Assembly (NCBI GenBank): GCA_002311745.1
Contig: DBZL01000028.1
Location: forward strand, 4,123 to 68,122
DNA: 64,000 nt
Direction of reading: 5' to 3'
Source: Phycisphaerales bacterium UBA1161
GTDB lineage: Bacteria; Planctomycetota; Phycisphaerae; Tepidisphaerales; Tepidisphaeraceae
Below, piece by piece: positions 32,964-40,693 of the stretch (positions within the stretch are counted from its first letter, which is position 1; every line of letters starts with the position of its first letter). The notes under the pieces are model-generated. The model saw only the letters and a list, made by a program, of their open reading frames with translations. It was not told the DNA's origin and did no database searches. A program made the translations under genes and the position numbers.

Positions 32964-33645
32964 CTCTACAGGTTACGAAAAATCCGCGAACTTGGCGCTT
33001 GCCTTTGGCAATTGCGGGGGGGAATAAATGTTAGGCAATTGTTCGAGCCGCGGTTCTCGGGTTGCGGAGCTGCAAATTTGACTTTGGGCGTCGCGGCGTG
33101 AGAAAATACAGTTGCCTAGCTAACACGGCCCGGAAAAAGTCCGGCCGTGGCTGACATCGGAACGATACAGAAAGAGCCGGACATCCATTTCCCCTCGGAT
33201 TACAGCCGAGGGCCCCATCCGTGGGACGACTCCTTCTGCACCGCAAAGCTCGGTCGGTCAGGGATTTGGGCGCTCCGTCGCCGCAATCCTTGGCCGACTG
33301 GATCACTCGTCGCGCGCTACTCCCTGCAGCCGCGCGGTTGCGTCGCATGCACAGCCGGTACAACCGAGCCTCCGTGCCCTCTTTCCGGCCGGCGTGCGCG
33401 CAGCCTCCATGCCGCCAGCACACGCTCTTGGCTTGCGACCAAATTAAATTCTTCCGTGAACTTTCAGAAAGACTTGGCCTTCCCTGAGTCTTTCTCCCGC
33501 AATGTGCTCAGGTTAAAGACAACCTGGCCACCGCCTATCACCCGTTGTTTGCTCCCAAATGTGTTATGCCCAACTGATCTATATTCAATGGGTTGGTCCA
33601 TCCAACCCGAGTTGTTCGCCCCGATCCCATCATCAGATGTGTAGA
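32964..33645 (-). ncRNA. Candidate structured leader RNA between mraZ and rsmH
   Basis: 682 bases without a credible gene inside a division cluster that is otherwise tightly spaced. On the mraZ-rsmH strand it holds several stem-loops: CAGGTT-GTCTTT-AACCTG (about 33513-33530), AAAGACT...AGTCTTT (about 33470-33500), a CGCGCG...GCGCGC pair (about 33315-33340), CCTCGGCTGTAATCCGAGG (33193-33211) and CACGGCCGGA-CTTTTT-CCGGGCCGTG (33124-33149). It does not match RNase P, tmRNA or SRP RNA by eye. It could be an mRNA leader, an attenuator or an unknown ncRNA. Confidence 0.35.
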
Positions 33646-34137
33646 TCAGGAGCGATCCGTTTTTTCCTGCTGGCCAAGTTGCATCCTGGCCTCAATGGCT
33701 GCGCGTTGCTCGGAAATGTGCGCCCGGTGTTTTGCCCAGTCTTGGCGGTTCCACAACTCCAAGTGGTCGCGCGTACCGATGAGCGTCACTTCCTTTCCCA
33801 GTTGTGCCTCGCGGAGCAACCTATCCGGCAGCACCACGCGGCCCTGATTGTCCCATTCCACTCGAGCCGCCAAGGCAAAGTGCAAATGATCGGCGTCTCG
33901 TATGTTTTCACTGGGTGCAATCTGCGGCCGTATCCCGAAATTGGCCAACCGCCTGTAGTACAGTTCCGGATACAGCCACAACACCCTGTCCCGCACCCTT
34001 ACGCAAAACGCGTCCCCGTGTATTTCTGGTACAATGAGCTTGCGAATCGTTGCCGGAACCAACAACCGATTCTTGGCATCGATACTGAGATCGTACTCGC
34101 CATAGAAGAACGGGGTCCGCAAGGGATTTCGTTCCAT
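33646..34137 (-). CDS. mraZ: Transcriptional regulator MraZ
   Basis: 163 residues with two SpoVT/AbrB-like swapped-hairpin halves: YDLSIDAKNRLLVPATIRK near residue 15 and VEWDNQGRVVLPDRLLREA near 95, each with the conserved DxxGR/N-LxxP pattern. MraZ binds repeats ahead of its own gene and controls the division cluster. Here it is followed by an unusual 682-base gap before rsmH. Upstream, GAAAGGTGGTAGAAAATCCC may contain part of a MraZ box, but no full triple repeat is clear. Confidence 0.92.
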   Translation of the reverse strand: MERNPLRTPFFYGEYDLSIDAKNRLLVPATIRKLIVPEIHGDAFCVRVRDRVLWLYPELYYRRLANFGIRPQIAPSENIRDADHLHFALAARVEWDNQGRVVLPDRLLREAQLGKEVTLIGTRDHLELWNRQDWAKHRAHISEQRAAIEARMQLGQQEKTDRS

Positions 34138-34386
34138 TCAGCCAATTAGGTGTGGGATTTTCTACCACCTTTCGCCGCAGATGCAAGAAGAAAGATTGTG
34201 TCGCGCAAAAAATTCTTAAAGAAATGATGAGCGTCGAGCCGCGCGTGTCGCCCGCCACAGTAAATCCGCGTTTTTCAGCGGGCGCGTGCGGACAAACGCT
34301 GTCGAGAATATTGTGGATAACATGTCGCCACAGCTTGTGCAAGTCGACATTCGTGCGTGCCCGAAAAAAAAGCTCGCTGATGGCCG

Positions 34387-34998
34387 TTATTGTTCTGTCC
34401 GTGTCGAAATGTGCCCTGGTGACGCAGGATGCAGCATCCGCGTAAACGCACTCACCATGACCGCCAGCGCAGCCAGGCCGACCAACGGCCACCACGCGAT
34501 GGCCGGCGGATGATCTGGGAAAATCTGGGAAAGCGCCCCCATCACCGGACCCAGCAGCGCATCGGTCGGCCAGTGGACGTCGGCTGATTCCCTTACAAAT
34601 TCTGCGCGCAGATACCACAGCAACGGCCCGCCGAGGCTGATCATCGCCGCGACGGCAGCGCCCACCGCTTGCGCCCTTGGCACCGCCCAGTTCCACAGGG
34701 CGAGGGCCACTATCCATAGTGTCACCAGTGCTTCGGCGGCGATGAATCGGTCCACCGGCGCATCGGCCAGGAAACAGGCCATTTGCCCCATCGGCCAAGC
34801 TGTCGCGATGGTCAGGATTGTCTGGCGGCGATTGCGCAGCAGCAAGGGAAACAGAAGCGCCGACGCCACGACCTGCGCGATGAGCATCAGGGCCAAGGCG
34901 GATTGCTCGCCGGCGGCGGGCAGGGCGATCGACAACCGCACGCGAAAGGCCGACAGCGCCAACGCCGCCAACTGAACGGCAAGCCATGCTGGAAGCAT
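34387..34998 (-). CDS. Integral membrane protein of unknown function
   Basis: 203 residues with about five hydrophobic helices (LAVQLAALALSAF, LIAQVVASALLFPLLL, FIAAEALVTLWIVALALW, AVGAAVAAMISLGGPLLWYL, AWWPLVGLAALAVMVSAF). The pattern could belong to a small transporter-like or exosortase-linked protein, but no motif supports a function. It lies upstream of mraZ on the same strand, 249 bases away. Confidence 0.65.
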   Translation of the reverse strand: MLPAWLAVQLAALALSAFRVRLSIALPAAGEQSALALMLIAQVVASALLFPLLLRNRRQTILTIATAWPMGQMACFLADAPVDRFIAAEALVTLWIVALALWNWAVPRAQAVGAAVAAMISLGGPLLWYLRAEFVRESADVHWPTDALLGPVMGALSQIFPDHPPAIAWWPLVGLAALAVMVSAFTRMLHPASPGHISTRTEQ

Positions 34999-35007
34999 GG
35001 CTAGATT

Positions 35008-35070
35008 GTAGAAAGTAGAGAGTAGAAAGGAGAGCAGCGGCAGCGTCTCCTTTCTACTTTCTACGCACTA
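35008..35070. repeat. Inverted repeat of TAGAAAGTAGA units
   Basis: AGTAGAAAGGAGA at about 35027-35039 and its exact complement TCTCCTTTCTACT at about 35046-35059, around a 12-base GC-rich loop, with further TAGAAAGTAGA outside. It lies between the FtsQ-like gene and the membrane protein and may end transcription of the former. Similar TTTCTACTTTC units occur near 6565-6592. Confidence 0.75.
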
Positions 35071-35074
35071 CTAT

Positions 35075-35977
35075 CTATTCCGGGCAGGTGACGCGGTCGA
35101 AGCGCAGATCGATCCAGGGCTGATGGGCGTCGATGCGTTTGTCCTGGCGGAAGATGTTTTGCAGGGCGGCGAGTTTGGCCGAAGCGGCGACCTCGACGAA
35201 GCCGTCCTTGGCGCTGGGGGGGCGGCCCCAGCGGATCTGGGTGTTGAATTGCGTGACCAGGACGATCTGGGCCTCGCGGTCGTCGCGGCGGCCACCGAAG
35301 TTGCTGACGTCAATGATGCGGATTTGCTCGGCATAGTCCTGGCCGCACAACAGCCGAGCCAGCTCCAGGCCGCCGGACAGGTCGTCGCCGCTCCAGCGGT
35401 TGCCGGATTCCGGCGGGGCGTGGGCCACGCCCTCGATGATCCGCACGTTCATCCTGCCATCCGAGCCGAACATGATCTTGGGCAACTGCTCGGCGGCGTA
35501 CTGCTCGGGGAGCTTGACTCCCTGGCCGTCCACCAGCCAGTAGTAATCACCCCATTGGACCAGGGCGACGGGGGCGCGGTACTGGCAGTCGATCTCGATG
35601 GTGTCGCCGGGGCCTTCGCCATAGACGCGACGAATCTGGTTGATCCGGCGAATCCACGGGTTGGATTTGAGCGCGTTGGCGGTGTCGAGCAGGAGCTGGC
35701 GGTCGAAAGCGGAGTGAAGGCCGATCGGCTGGGCGGATTTGACGATTTGCTCGGCCAGGAAATCACTCATCCACGCCGGGCGGTTGGTCAGCACGGCCTT
35801 GGGCGGATGGGTGGGGAAAGCCAGGCGGCGGTCAACGTAAATCTGGGAAATGCGAAAGATCGACACCGCGGCCGAGACGAAGATCACGGCGATCAGGAGA
35901 TGCAGGATCACCGTCCAGGGATCAAAAGACGAAGATTTACGGCGCGGCGAGGAGGCCGAGCGTCTTGATCTACGCAT
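35075..35977 (-). CDS. FtsQ/DivIB-like protein
   Basis: 300 residues. A short basic cytoplasmic N-terminus (RRSRRSASSPRRK), one membrane helix (VILHLLIAVIFVSAAVSIF), then an extracytoplasmic part: a POTRA-like segment ending LKSNPWIRRINQIRRVYG and a beta-domain DCQYRAPVALVQWGDYYWLVD resembling the FtsQ core. The whole fits FtsQ in topology and motif order, and it lies on the same strand upstream of mraZ, but the match is weak so the symbol is left out. Confidence 0.65.
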   Translation of the reverse strand: MRRSRRSASSPRRKSSSFDPWTVILHLLIAVIFVSAAVSIFRISQIYVDRRLAFPTHPPKAVLTNRPAWMSDFLAEQIVKSAQPIGLHSAFDRQLLLDTANALKSNPWIRRINQIRRVYGEGPGDTIEIDCQYRAPVALVQWGDYYWLVDGQGVKLPEQYAAEQLPKIMFGSDGRMNVRIIEGVAHAPPESGNRWSGDDLSGGLELARLLCGQDYAEQIRIIDVSNFGGRRDDREAQIVLVTQFNTQIRWGRPPSAKDGFVEVAASAKLAALQNIFRQDKRIDAHQPWIDLRFDRVTCPE

Positions 35978-36068
35978 AGTCAGACAAACTCTTTATCGGA
36001 CGCTGGGGGCCGGGGACGTTACCCTTTGGCCGCCCCGCCTGCCATAATCGCCGATATGGGGGAGAATT

Positions 36069-37331
36069 GTGGTGGATTCATTGCACATTCTGATTGCCGC
36101 TTTGGGAAGCCACGGCGACGTGCATCCGTTTTTGGGGATCGCACAGGAATTGCGCCGCCGGGGGCATCGCGTCAGCATCATCGCCCCGGCGATCTATCTG
36201 AACCTGGTCCAGAAGCTGGGGTTTGATTTTGCGCCCGTGGGGACAGCCCAGCAGTTCGAGCGATTTGCCGGCAACGCCGAGATATGGCATCCGCTGCGCG
36301 GCTCTGGCGTGGTTGCGGCCTTGGCGGCGGCACTGCTGGAGCCGTATTACCGCGCCATCGCCCAACGGCAGACGCCGGGAAAAACGGTGCTCGTAATCTC
36401 GTCGCTGGTATTCGGCGGGCGCATCGCGCAGGAGAAGCTGGGGATTCCCACGGTGTCGGTGCATCTTTCGCCGTCCGTGCTGCGCAGCGTGGAGCAGCCG
36501 GCGTACCGTCCGCTGCTGCCCCTGGCGGCATGGCAGCCGGCCTGGTTGAAACGGTTGAGGTACGCGCTGGCCGATGCGCTGGGGATCGACAAATCGCTGG
36601 CCGGGCCGATCAACGCGTTTCGGGCAACGCTGGGGTTGAAGCCGGTCAAGAGGATTCTTGATTGGATGCACTCGCCGGACCGCGTGATCGGATTGTTCCC
36701 GCCCTGGTTTGCCCCGCCGGCGCCGGACTGGCCGCCGCAGACCGTGCTGACCGGATTTCCGCTCTTCGATGAAGCGGAGATTGTTCCATTGGAGGACCGG
36801 CTCGTCAGGTTTTTGAATGACGGAGAAGCGCCGGTTGCGTTCACGGCGGGAAGCGCCATGCGGCACGGGCGGGAATTTTTCGTCACGGCGGTCGAGGTCT
36901 GCCGCCGCCTAAGCCGCCGCGGCGTGCTGTTATCGCGGCATCTGGAGCAGGTTCCGCGGAATTTGCCGCCGGAGATTTGCCCCATGGCCTATGCGCCGTT
37001 CAGCAAGCTGTTGCCGCGTTGCGCGGCCCTGGTGCATCACGGCGGCATCGGCACCTGCGCGCAGGGCCTGGCCGCGGGAGTGCCGCAGGTGGTCATGCCG
37101 ATGGCCCACGATCAGCCGGATAACGCCCGGCGCTTACTGCGCCTGGGCGTGGCGGAGGTGGTGCCGGCCAGGGAATTTTCCACGGCCCGCGCCACTTCGG
37201 CGATCGAGCGCGTCCTGGGCAATCCCGCCTACGCCGCCGCGGCCTGCCGCATCCGCGCGAATTTCGCCCACAACGATTGGCTGAGCCAGACGGCGCAGTG
37301 GATCGAGCAGGTGCATCAGGGGCACTCATAA
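36069..37331 (+). CDS. Glycosyltransferase, GT1 / UDP-glucuronosyltransferase-like
   Basis: 420 residues, GT-B fold. N-terminal ILIAALGSHGDVHPFLGIAQ (acceptor side) and C-terminal donor site LVHHGGIGTCAQGLAAGVPQ followed by PMAHDQPDNARRL, the plant-type donor motif of GT1 enzymes that glycosylate sterols, polyketides or lipids. The start GTG 36069 follows GGGGGAG. Divergent from the FtsQ-like gene and 46 bases ahead of gltX. The acceptor is unknown. Confidence 0.88.
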   Translation: MVDSLHILIAALGSHGDVHPFLGIAQELRRRGHRVSIIAPAIYLNLVQKLGFDFAPVGTAQQFERFAGNAEIWHPLRGSGVVAALAAALLEPYYRAIAQRQTPGKTVLVISSLVFGGRIAQEKLGIPTVSVHLSPSVLRSVEQPAYRPLLPLAAWQPAWLKRLRYALADALGIDKSLAGPINAFRATLGLKPVKRILDWMHSPDRVIGLFPPWFAPPAPDWPPQTVLTGFPLFDEAEIVPLEDRLVRFLNDGEAPVAFTAGSAMRHGREFFVTAVEVCRRLSRRGVLLSRHLEQVPRNLPPEICPMAYAPFSKLLPRCAALVHHGGIGTCAQGLAAGVPQVVMPMAHDQPDNARRLLRLGVAEVVPAREFSTARATSAIERVLGNPAYAAAACRIRANFAHNDWLSQTAQWIEQVHQGHS

Positions 37332-37377
37332 AGGGCGCCGCTTGCTCCGGGGGCGGCCAGCGGCATAATCGCGGGCC

Positions 37378-39015
37378 ATGAGTTTCCAGATCGTTACGCG
37401 GTTTGCTCCTTCGCCGACGGGATATCTCCACGTCGGCGGAGCACGCACGGCACTGTTCAACTGGCTTCTGGCCCGCCACTCCGGCGGGCAATTCCTGTTG
37501 CGGATCGAAGACACCGACCTGGCACGCAGCAGCGAGCAGGCGGTCAAGCAACTGCTGGATGATCTGCGCTGGCTGGGGCTGAACTGGGACAACGTCGAGC
37601 TGGTGTTTCAGTCCAAGCGCCTGGAAGCCTACAACGGGATCATCGAACAGTTGATGTCGCAAGGCATGGCGTACAAGGCGTACGAGACGCCGGAGGAATT
37701 GGAAGGGCAGCGAAGAATCGCCGAGCGGGCCAAGCGGGCGTACATCTACAAGCGGCCCAAGCTGACGGATGAGCAAATCCGCAAATACGAATCCGAAGGT
37801 CGGCCGGCGGTGGTGCGCTTCGCCATGCCGGTGCGCGAGTTTCGCTTTCACGACGTGGTGCTGGGCAAGGAGATCGTCCTGGGGGCGAGTCAGGTGCAGG
37901 ATTTTGTCATCCGCAAGACCGATGGGATGCCGACGTATCACTTCGCGGTGGTGGTGGATGATGCGGCGATGGGGATCAGCCACATCCTGCGCGGCCAGGA
38001 ACATCTGCTCAATACGGTCAACCACATCGCGTTGCAGGAGGCCCTGGGCTATGCGCGGCCGACGTACGGGCATCTGCCGGTCATCCTCAACACCGACGGC
38101 AGCAAGATGGGCAAGCGCGATCGGGACAAGAAGATTCGCCATCGCGCCAATGTGTGGTTGAAAAATACCAAGCGGAGCGCGGCGGAGCTGGCCGCGGCGG
38201 CGGCGTTGGAGACCGGGCGGATCGAGGGGTGGCTGGCCGATGATGGGCGGCAATTGGAAGCGGCCGAGCAGCAGAAGCTGATGCCCGTCGTGGGGCTGGA
38301 AGCGGGCGATTTACCGGAGATATTGGTTCACGATTTTCGGGCCAGCGGCTATTTGCCGGACGTGCTGCTGAATTTTTTGGCGCTCTTGGGGTGGAGTCCG
38401 GGCGGGGACAGGGAGCGCATGAGCGTGGGGGAGATGGTCCAGCTTTTTTCCCTGGACCGGGTGGGTCAGGCCAACGCGAAATTCAACCGCGACAAACTGC
38501 TGGCGTTCAACACCGAGGCGTGTGCCGCCGCCGGGGCGACGCAGCTCGTGCCGGCCATGCGGGATTTTTTGTCGGTCAATGCGGACTCACCGCTGGGCAG
38601 CGCCGACGCCGCCGCCCTGGAAAAGGTGATCGCCATGAACGTCGGCATGCGCACCCTGCGCGAGGCGGAACAGAAGAGCCGGTTCTTGTTCCTGGCGGAT
38701 GAAAACATCGAGTACCAAGCCGACGCGGTGGAAAAGATCCTGCTGAAAAACGACAAGCAGGGTCTGAACGTGCTGGGGCGGATGCGGCAGGTTCTGGACG
38801 AGACTCTGGACTGGACGGCGGCTTGCGTGGAGGCCGCGGTCAAGGGGTATTGCGCATCGGCATCGCTGGCCTTGGGGAAAGTGGCCCAGCCGATTCGCGT
38901 GGCCGTCAGCGGCACGAGCATCAGCCCGCCGATTTTCGCCAGCCTGGAATTTCTGGGAAAAGAGCGCACCCTGCGGCGAATCGACAACTGCTTGCGCTTT
39001 GCGACGAGTCAATGA
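37378..39015 (+). CDS. gltX: Glutamate-tRNA ligase
   Basis: A class I synthetase charging tRNA-Glu, and perhaps tRNA-Gln where GatCAB is used. 545 residues, longer than the usual 470-490. HIGH-like motif PSPTGYLHVGGARTALF, LRIEDTD, GMPTYHFAVVVDD and the KMSKS-loop equivalent GSKMGKRDRDKK, in which Gly replaces Ser. A Lys/Ala-rich insert after that loop (residues about 255-330) accounts for the extra length. Translation starts 46 bases after the glycosyltransferase. Confidence 0.94.
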   Translation: MSFQIVTRFAPSPTGYLHVGGARTALFNWLLARHSGGQFLLRIEDTDLARSSEQAVKQLLDDLRWLGLNWDNVELVFQSKRLEAYNGIIEQLMSQGMAYKAYETPEELEGQRRIAERAKRAYIYKRPKLTDEQIRKYESEGRPAVVRFAMPVREFRFHDVVLGKEIVLGASQVQDFVIRKTDGMPTYHFAVVVDDAAMGISHILRGQEHLLNTVNHIALQEALGYARPTYGHLPVILNTDGSKMGKRDRDKKIRHRANVWLKNTKRSAAELAAAAALETGRIEGWLADDGRQLEAAEQQKLMPVVGLEAGDLPEILVHDFRASGYLPDVLLNFLALLGWSPGGDRERMSVGEMVQLFSLDRVGQANAKFNRDKLLAFNTEACAAAGATQLVPAMRDFLSVNADSPLGSADAAALEKVIAMNVGMRTLREAEQKSRFLFLADENIEYQADAVEKILLKNDKQGLNVLGRMRQVLDETLDWTAACVEAAVKGYCASASLALGKVAQPIRVAVSGTSISPPIFASLEFLGKERTLRRIDNCLRFATSQ

Positions 39016-39020
39016 ATTAA

Positions 39021-39172
39021 AGGCAACCACGGAGGCACGGAGACACGGAGGCGCTCATTTCGATCAGAGTACAAACGCATTGGATCGTCAACAAAATTGT
39101 AAAGCTTGGATTTAAGCAATTGGGGTCAGGGGACAAGTTGACCTCCGTGTCTCCGTGCCTCCGTGGTTGCCT
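39021..39172 (+). repeat. MITE-like element, copy 3 (intact)
   Basis: 152 bases with perfect 31-base terminal inverted repeats starting AGGCAACCACGGAGGCACGG. The interior begins CGCTCATTTCGATCAGAG and is shared with the copies at 15220 and 22447. It fills the gap between the convergent gltX and smpB. Confidence 0.92.
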
Positions 39173-39175
39173 TTC

Positions 39176-39646
39176 CTATTTTCGGTGGGTCATGGTGGCG
39201 CGGCGGAGCTCGCGGTCCTGCTCTTTGCGTTTGATCGCTTCGCGTTTGTCGTGCTCCTGCTTGCCGCGGGCCACGCCCAGCTCGAGCTTGGCCAGGCCCT
39301 TCTTGAAATAGATCGCCAGGGGGATCAGGGTCACGCCGCGCTGGGCGGTTTCGTTTTCCAGGCGGCGGATCTCGCGGCGATGGGCCAGCAGTTTTTTTTC
39401 GCGTAGAGGATCGTGGCCGACGGCGGCTTTTTCGTAGGGGTCGATGTGGCAGCCGTGCAGGACCAACTGGCTGCCCTCGACGCGGGCGAAGGATTCGGCC
39501 AACTGGCAGCGGCCCAGGCGCAGGGACTTGACCTCGCTGCCCAGCAGGGCGAGGCCGCATTCCAGCTTGGCGGTGATGAAATAGTTGTGCATCGCCCGGC
39601 GATTGGTGATGCGCGGTGAGAGGTTGGCGTTGGGGCGGTCACTCAT
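39176..39646 (-). CDS. smpB: SsrA-binding protein
   Basis: SmpB carries tmRNA to stalled ribosomes. 156 residues: the OB-fold part ITNRRAMHNYFITAKLECGL, ALLGSEVKSLRLGRCQLAES, GCHIDPYEKAAVGHDPLREK and KLLAHRREIRRLE, then the basic tail KQEHDKREAIKRKEQDRELR. Start ATG 39646 was chosen because it sits before the conserved core; the frame is open to 39775. The stop is only a few bases from the MITE-like element. The tmRNA gene itself was not found in the window. Confidence 0.95.
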   Translation of the reverse strand: MSDRPNANLSPRITNRRAMHNYFITAKLECGLALLGSEVKSLRLGRCQLAESFARVEGSQLVLHGCHIDPYEKAAVGHDPLREKKLLAHRREIRRLENETAQRGVTLIPLAIYFKKGLAKLELGVARGKQEHDKREAIKRKEQDRELRRATMTHRK

Positions 39647-39745
39647 GCGCTGCCCATTGTATCGTCGTTTTGCCCGTCGTGGCCGCATCGGGCGGGACAT
39701 GGCTTGACGGGCTTGGGTGGCGGTTTCTAAGATGATTTTTCCGTC

Positions 39746-39828
39746 GCGGCTGTGGCGGAATTGGCAGACGCGCAAGATTCAGGTTCTTGTGTCCAAAAGA
39801 CGTGCAGGTTCGACTCCTGTCAGCCGCA
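39746..39828 (+). tRNA. tRNA-Leu (CAG)
   Basis: 83 bases. Acceptor stem GCGGCTG (39746-39752) pairs with CAGCCGC (39821-39827), and A39828 is the discriminator. D-loop GGAATTGGCAGAC, anticodon stem CAAGA/TCTTG with loop TTCAGGT giving anticodon CAG, a class II variable arm, and T-arm GCAGGTTCGACTCCTGT. CCA is not encoded. higBA lies directly downstream on the other strand, a common position for mobile TA loci. Confidence 0.95.
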
Positions 39829-39868
39829 TTTGGGGGGATCCATCCGCGGGTCCGGTTCCGGCAGGATC

Positions 39869-40327
39869 TCAGGAGGCCTTACGCATTCGGTGCGGCCTGC
39901 GCTTAAGGAACAGGTCGGTGGAAACGCGGAAGTGCTCGGCAAGGCGGACGAGGTGAGCCTTGCTCAGCTGCCGTTGACGGCGGAGGATGGCGGCGCCCAG
40001 TTGGCGGTTGCCCAGTAGCCGGCCCAGGTCTGACGCCGTCATACCGCATTGCTGAACGAGGTAACGCAGGGCATCGACGCCATCCTTGAACGCCTCCGGC
40101 AAAGCATGGTGCTCGTCTTCGTATTGGGCAATCAAGCCCGTCAGTACGGCAAGGTAAGCGGCTTGGCCCGTCGTGAGGTTGTCCTCGTCAATGATGGACA
40201 GCTCGTCGATCATTTTGAACGCTTGGGTAAGATGGCCTTCGCTCCTGATGGGAAGGAGTGGGAAGCGTTTGATCAGCTCGAAGTAGTCCTTGCCGATTCT
40301 GGTGCCGGTCGGGGTGTGGGTTGCCAT
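39869..40327 (-). CDS. higA: HigA-type antitoxin with XRE helix-turn-helix
   Basis: 152 residues. A helical N-terminal part (DYFELIKRFPLLPIRSEGHL) and a C-terminal HTH (QQCGMTASDLGRLLGNRQLG then LSKAHLVRLAEHFRV). This fits the antitoxins that pair with HigB_toxin-family interferases. Start ATG 40327 was taken because GAGG lies upstream within the toxin's end and the conserved part starts there. It follows higB after 2 bases, the toxin-first order of hig loci, and should neutralise the toxin and repress the promoter. Confidence 0.88.
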   Translation of the reverse strand: MATHTPTGTRIGKDYFELIKRFPLLPIRSEGHLTQAFKMIDELSIIDEDNLTTGQAAYLAVLTGLIAQYEDEHHALPEAFKDGVDALRYLVQQCGMTASDLGRLLGNRQLGAAILRRQRQLSKAHLVRLAEHFRVSTDLFLKRRPHRMRKAS

Positions 40328-40329
40328 GG

Positions 40330-40638
40330 TTAATGCCTCTTCTTCCAAGTGTCTTTGCTATATTCGGCGTGCGTTAAGAAATCGCGAACGTAAACGACGC
40401 CCCATCGGTATTTGATGCTCACCACCAGGCGAAAGCGATTTCCGGCGATGTTGAAAATCGTGACGGTGTTGCCGCTGGCCACAACGGCGGAATCGGCATG
40501 CGGGAAGACGCGCCGCACGTCCTCAATGCTGTGCCAATCCGCAGCCTCCGTCATCTGAGCCCAACCGAAAAGGGATGATTCTGCCGCGGGATGTTTCCGA
40601 GCATAATCCTTCAAGGTCGCGCGCTTGATGAGGCGCAT
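40330..40638 (-). CDS. higB: HigB-type mRNA interferase toxin
   Basis: 102 residues, HigB_toxin family (RelE-like fold, ribosome-dependent mRNA cleavage by family knowledge). Landmarks: MRLIKRATLKDYARKHPAAE, LFGWAQMTEAADWHS, NTVTIFNIAGNRFRLVVSIK and FLTHAEYSKDTWKKRH. All parts are present, so the toxin is probably active. The start codon directly follows a 17-base palindrome; see the promoter entry. Confidence 0.9.
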   Translation of the reverse strand: MRLIKRATLKDYARKHPAAESSLFGWAQMTEAADWHSIEDVRRVFPHADSAVVASGNTVTIFNIAGNRFRLVVSIKYRWGVVYVRDFLTHAEYSKDTWKKRH

Positions 40639-40672
40639 GAATACAATATGTATTCGGACGCCGGTTTGTCAA
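40639..40672 (-). promoter_or_regulatory. higBA promoter with palindromic operator
   Basis: On the minus strand: -35 TTGACA (40672-40667), 16-base spacer, -10 CATATT (40650-40645), then only six bases to the higB ATG, so the transcript is probably leaderless. GAATACATATTGTATTC (40655-40639) is a perfect palindrome with 7-base arms over the -10 box, the likely HigA operator. Confidence 0.8.
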
Positions 40673-40693
40673 GTCTGATCAGCGGCGGATGAT

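Noticed and set aside
33000..33560. RNase P RNA, tmRNA, SRP RNA or 16S fragment in the mraZ-rsmH gap
   Set aside because: Short likenesses (GTGCTGGCGGCATGGAGG as in 16S; GGAAAAAGTCCGG and ACAGAAAG as in RNase P) are isolated. The other conserved blocks and their spacing are missing on both strands.
33147..33644. 165-codon + strand ORF in the mraZ-rsmH gap
   Set aside because: No recognisable domain, no RBS, skewed residue content (Cys/Trp/Arg/Ser); the region is better explained as structured RNA or spacer.
34312..34320. Perfect DnaA box TTATCCACA upstream of mraZ
   Set aside because: A single 9-mer is expected about once in two windows of this size by chance; no cluster of boxes, AT-rich unwinding region or dnaA/dnaN genes nearby, so no origin is claimed.
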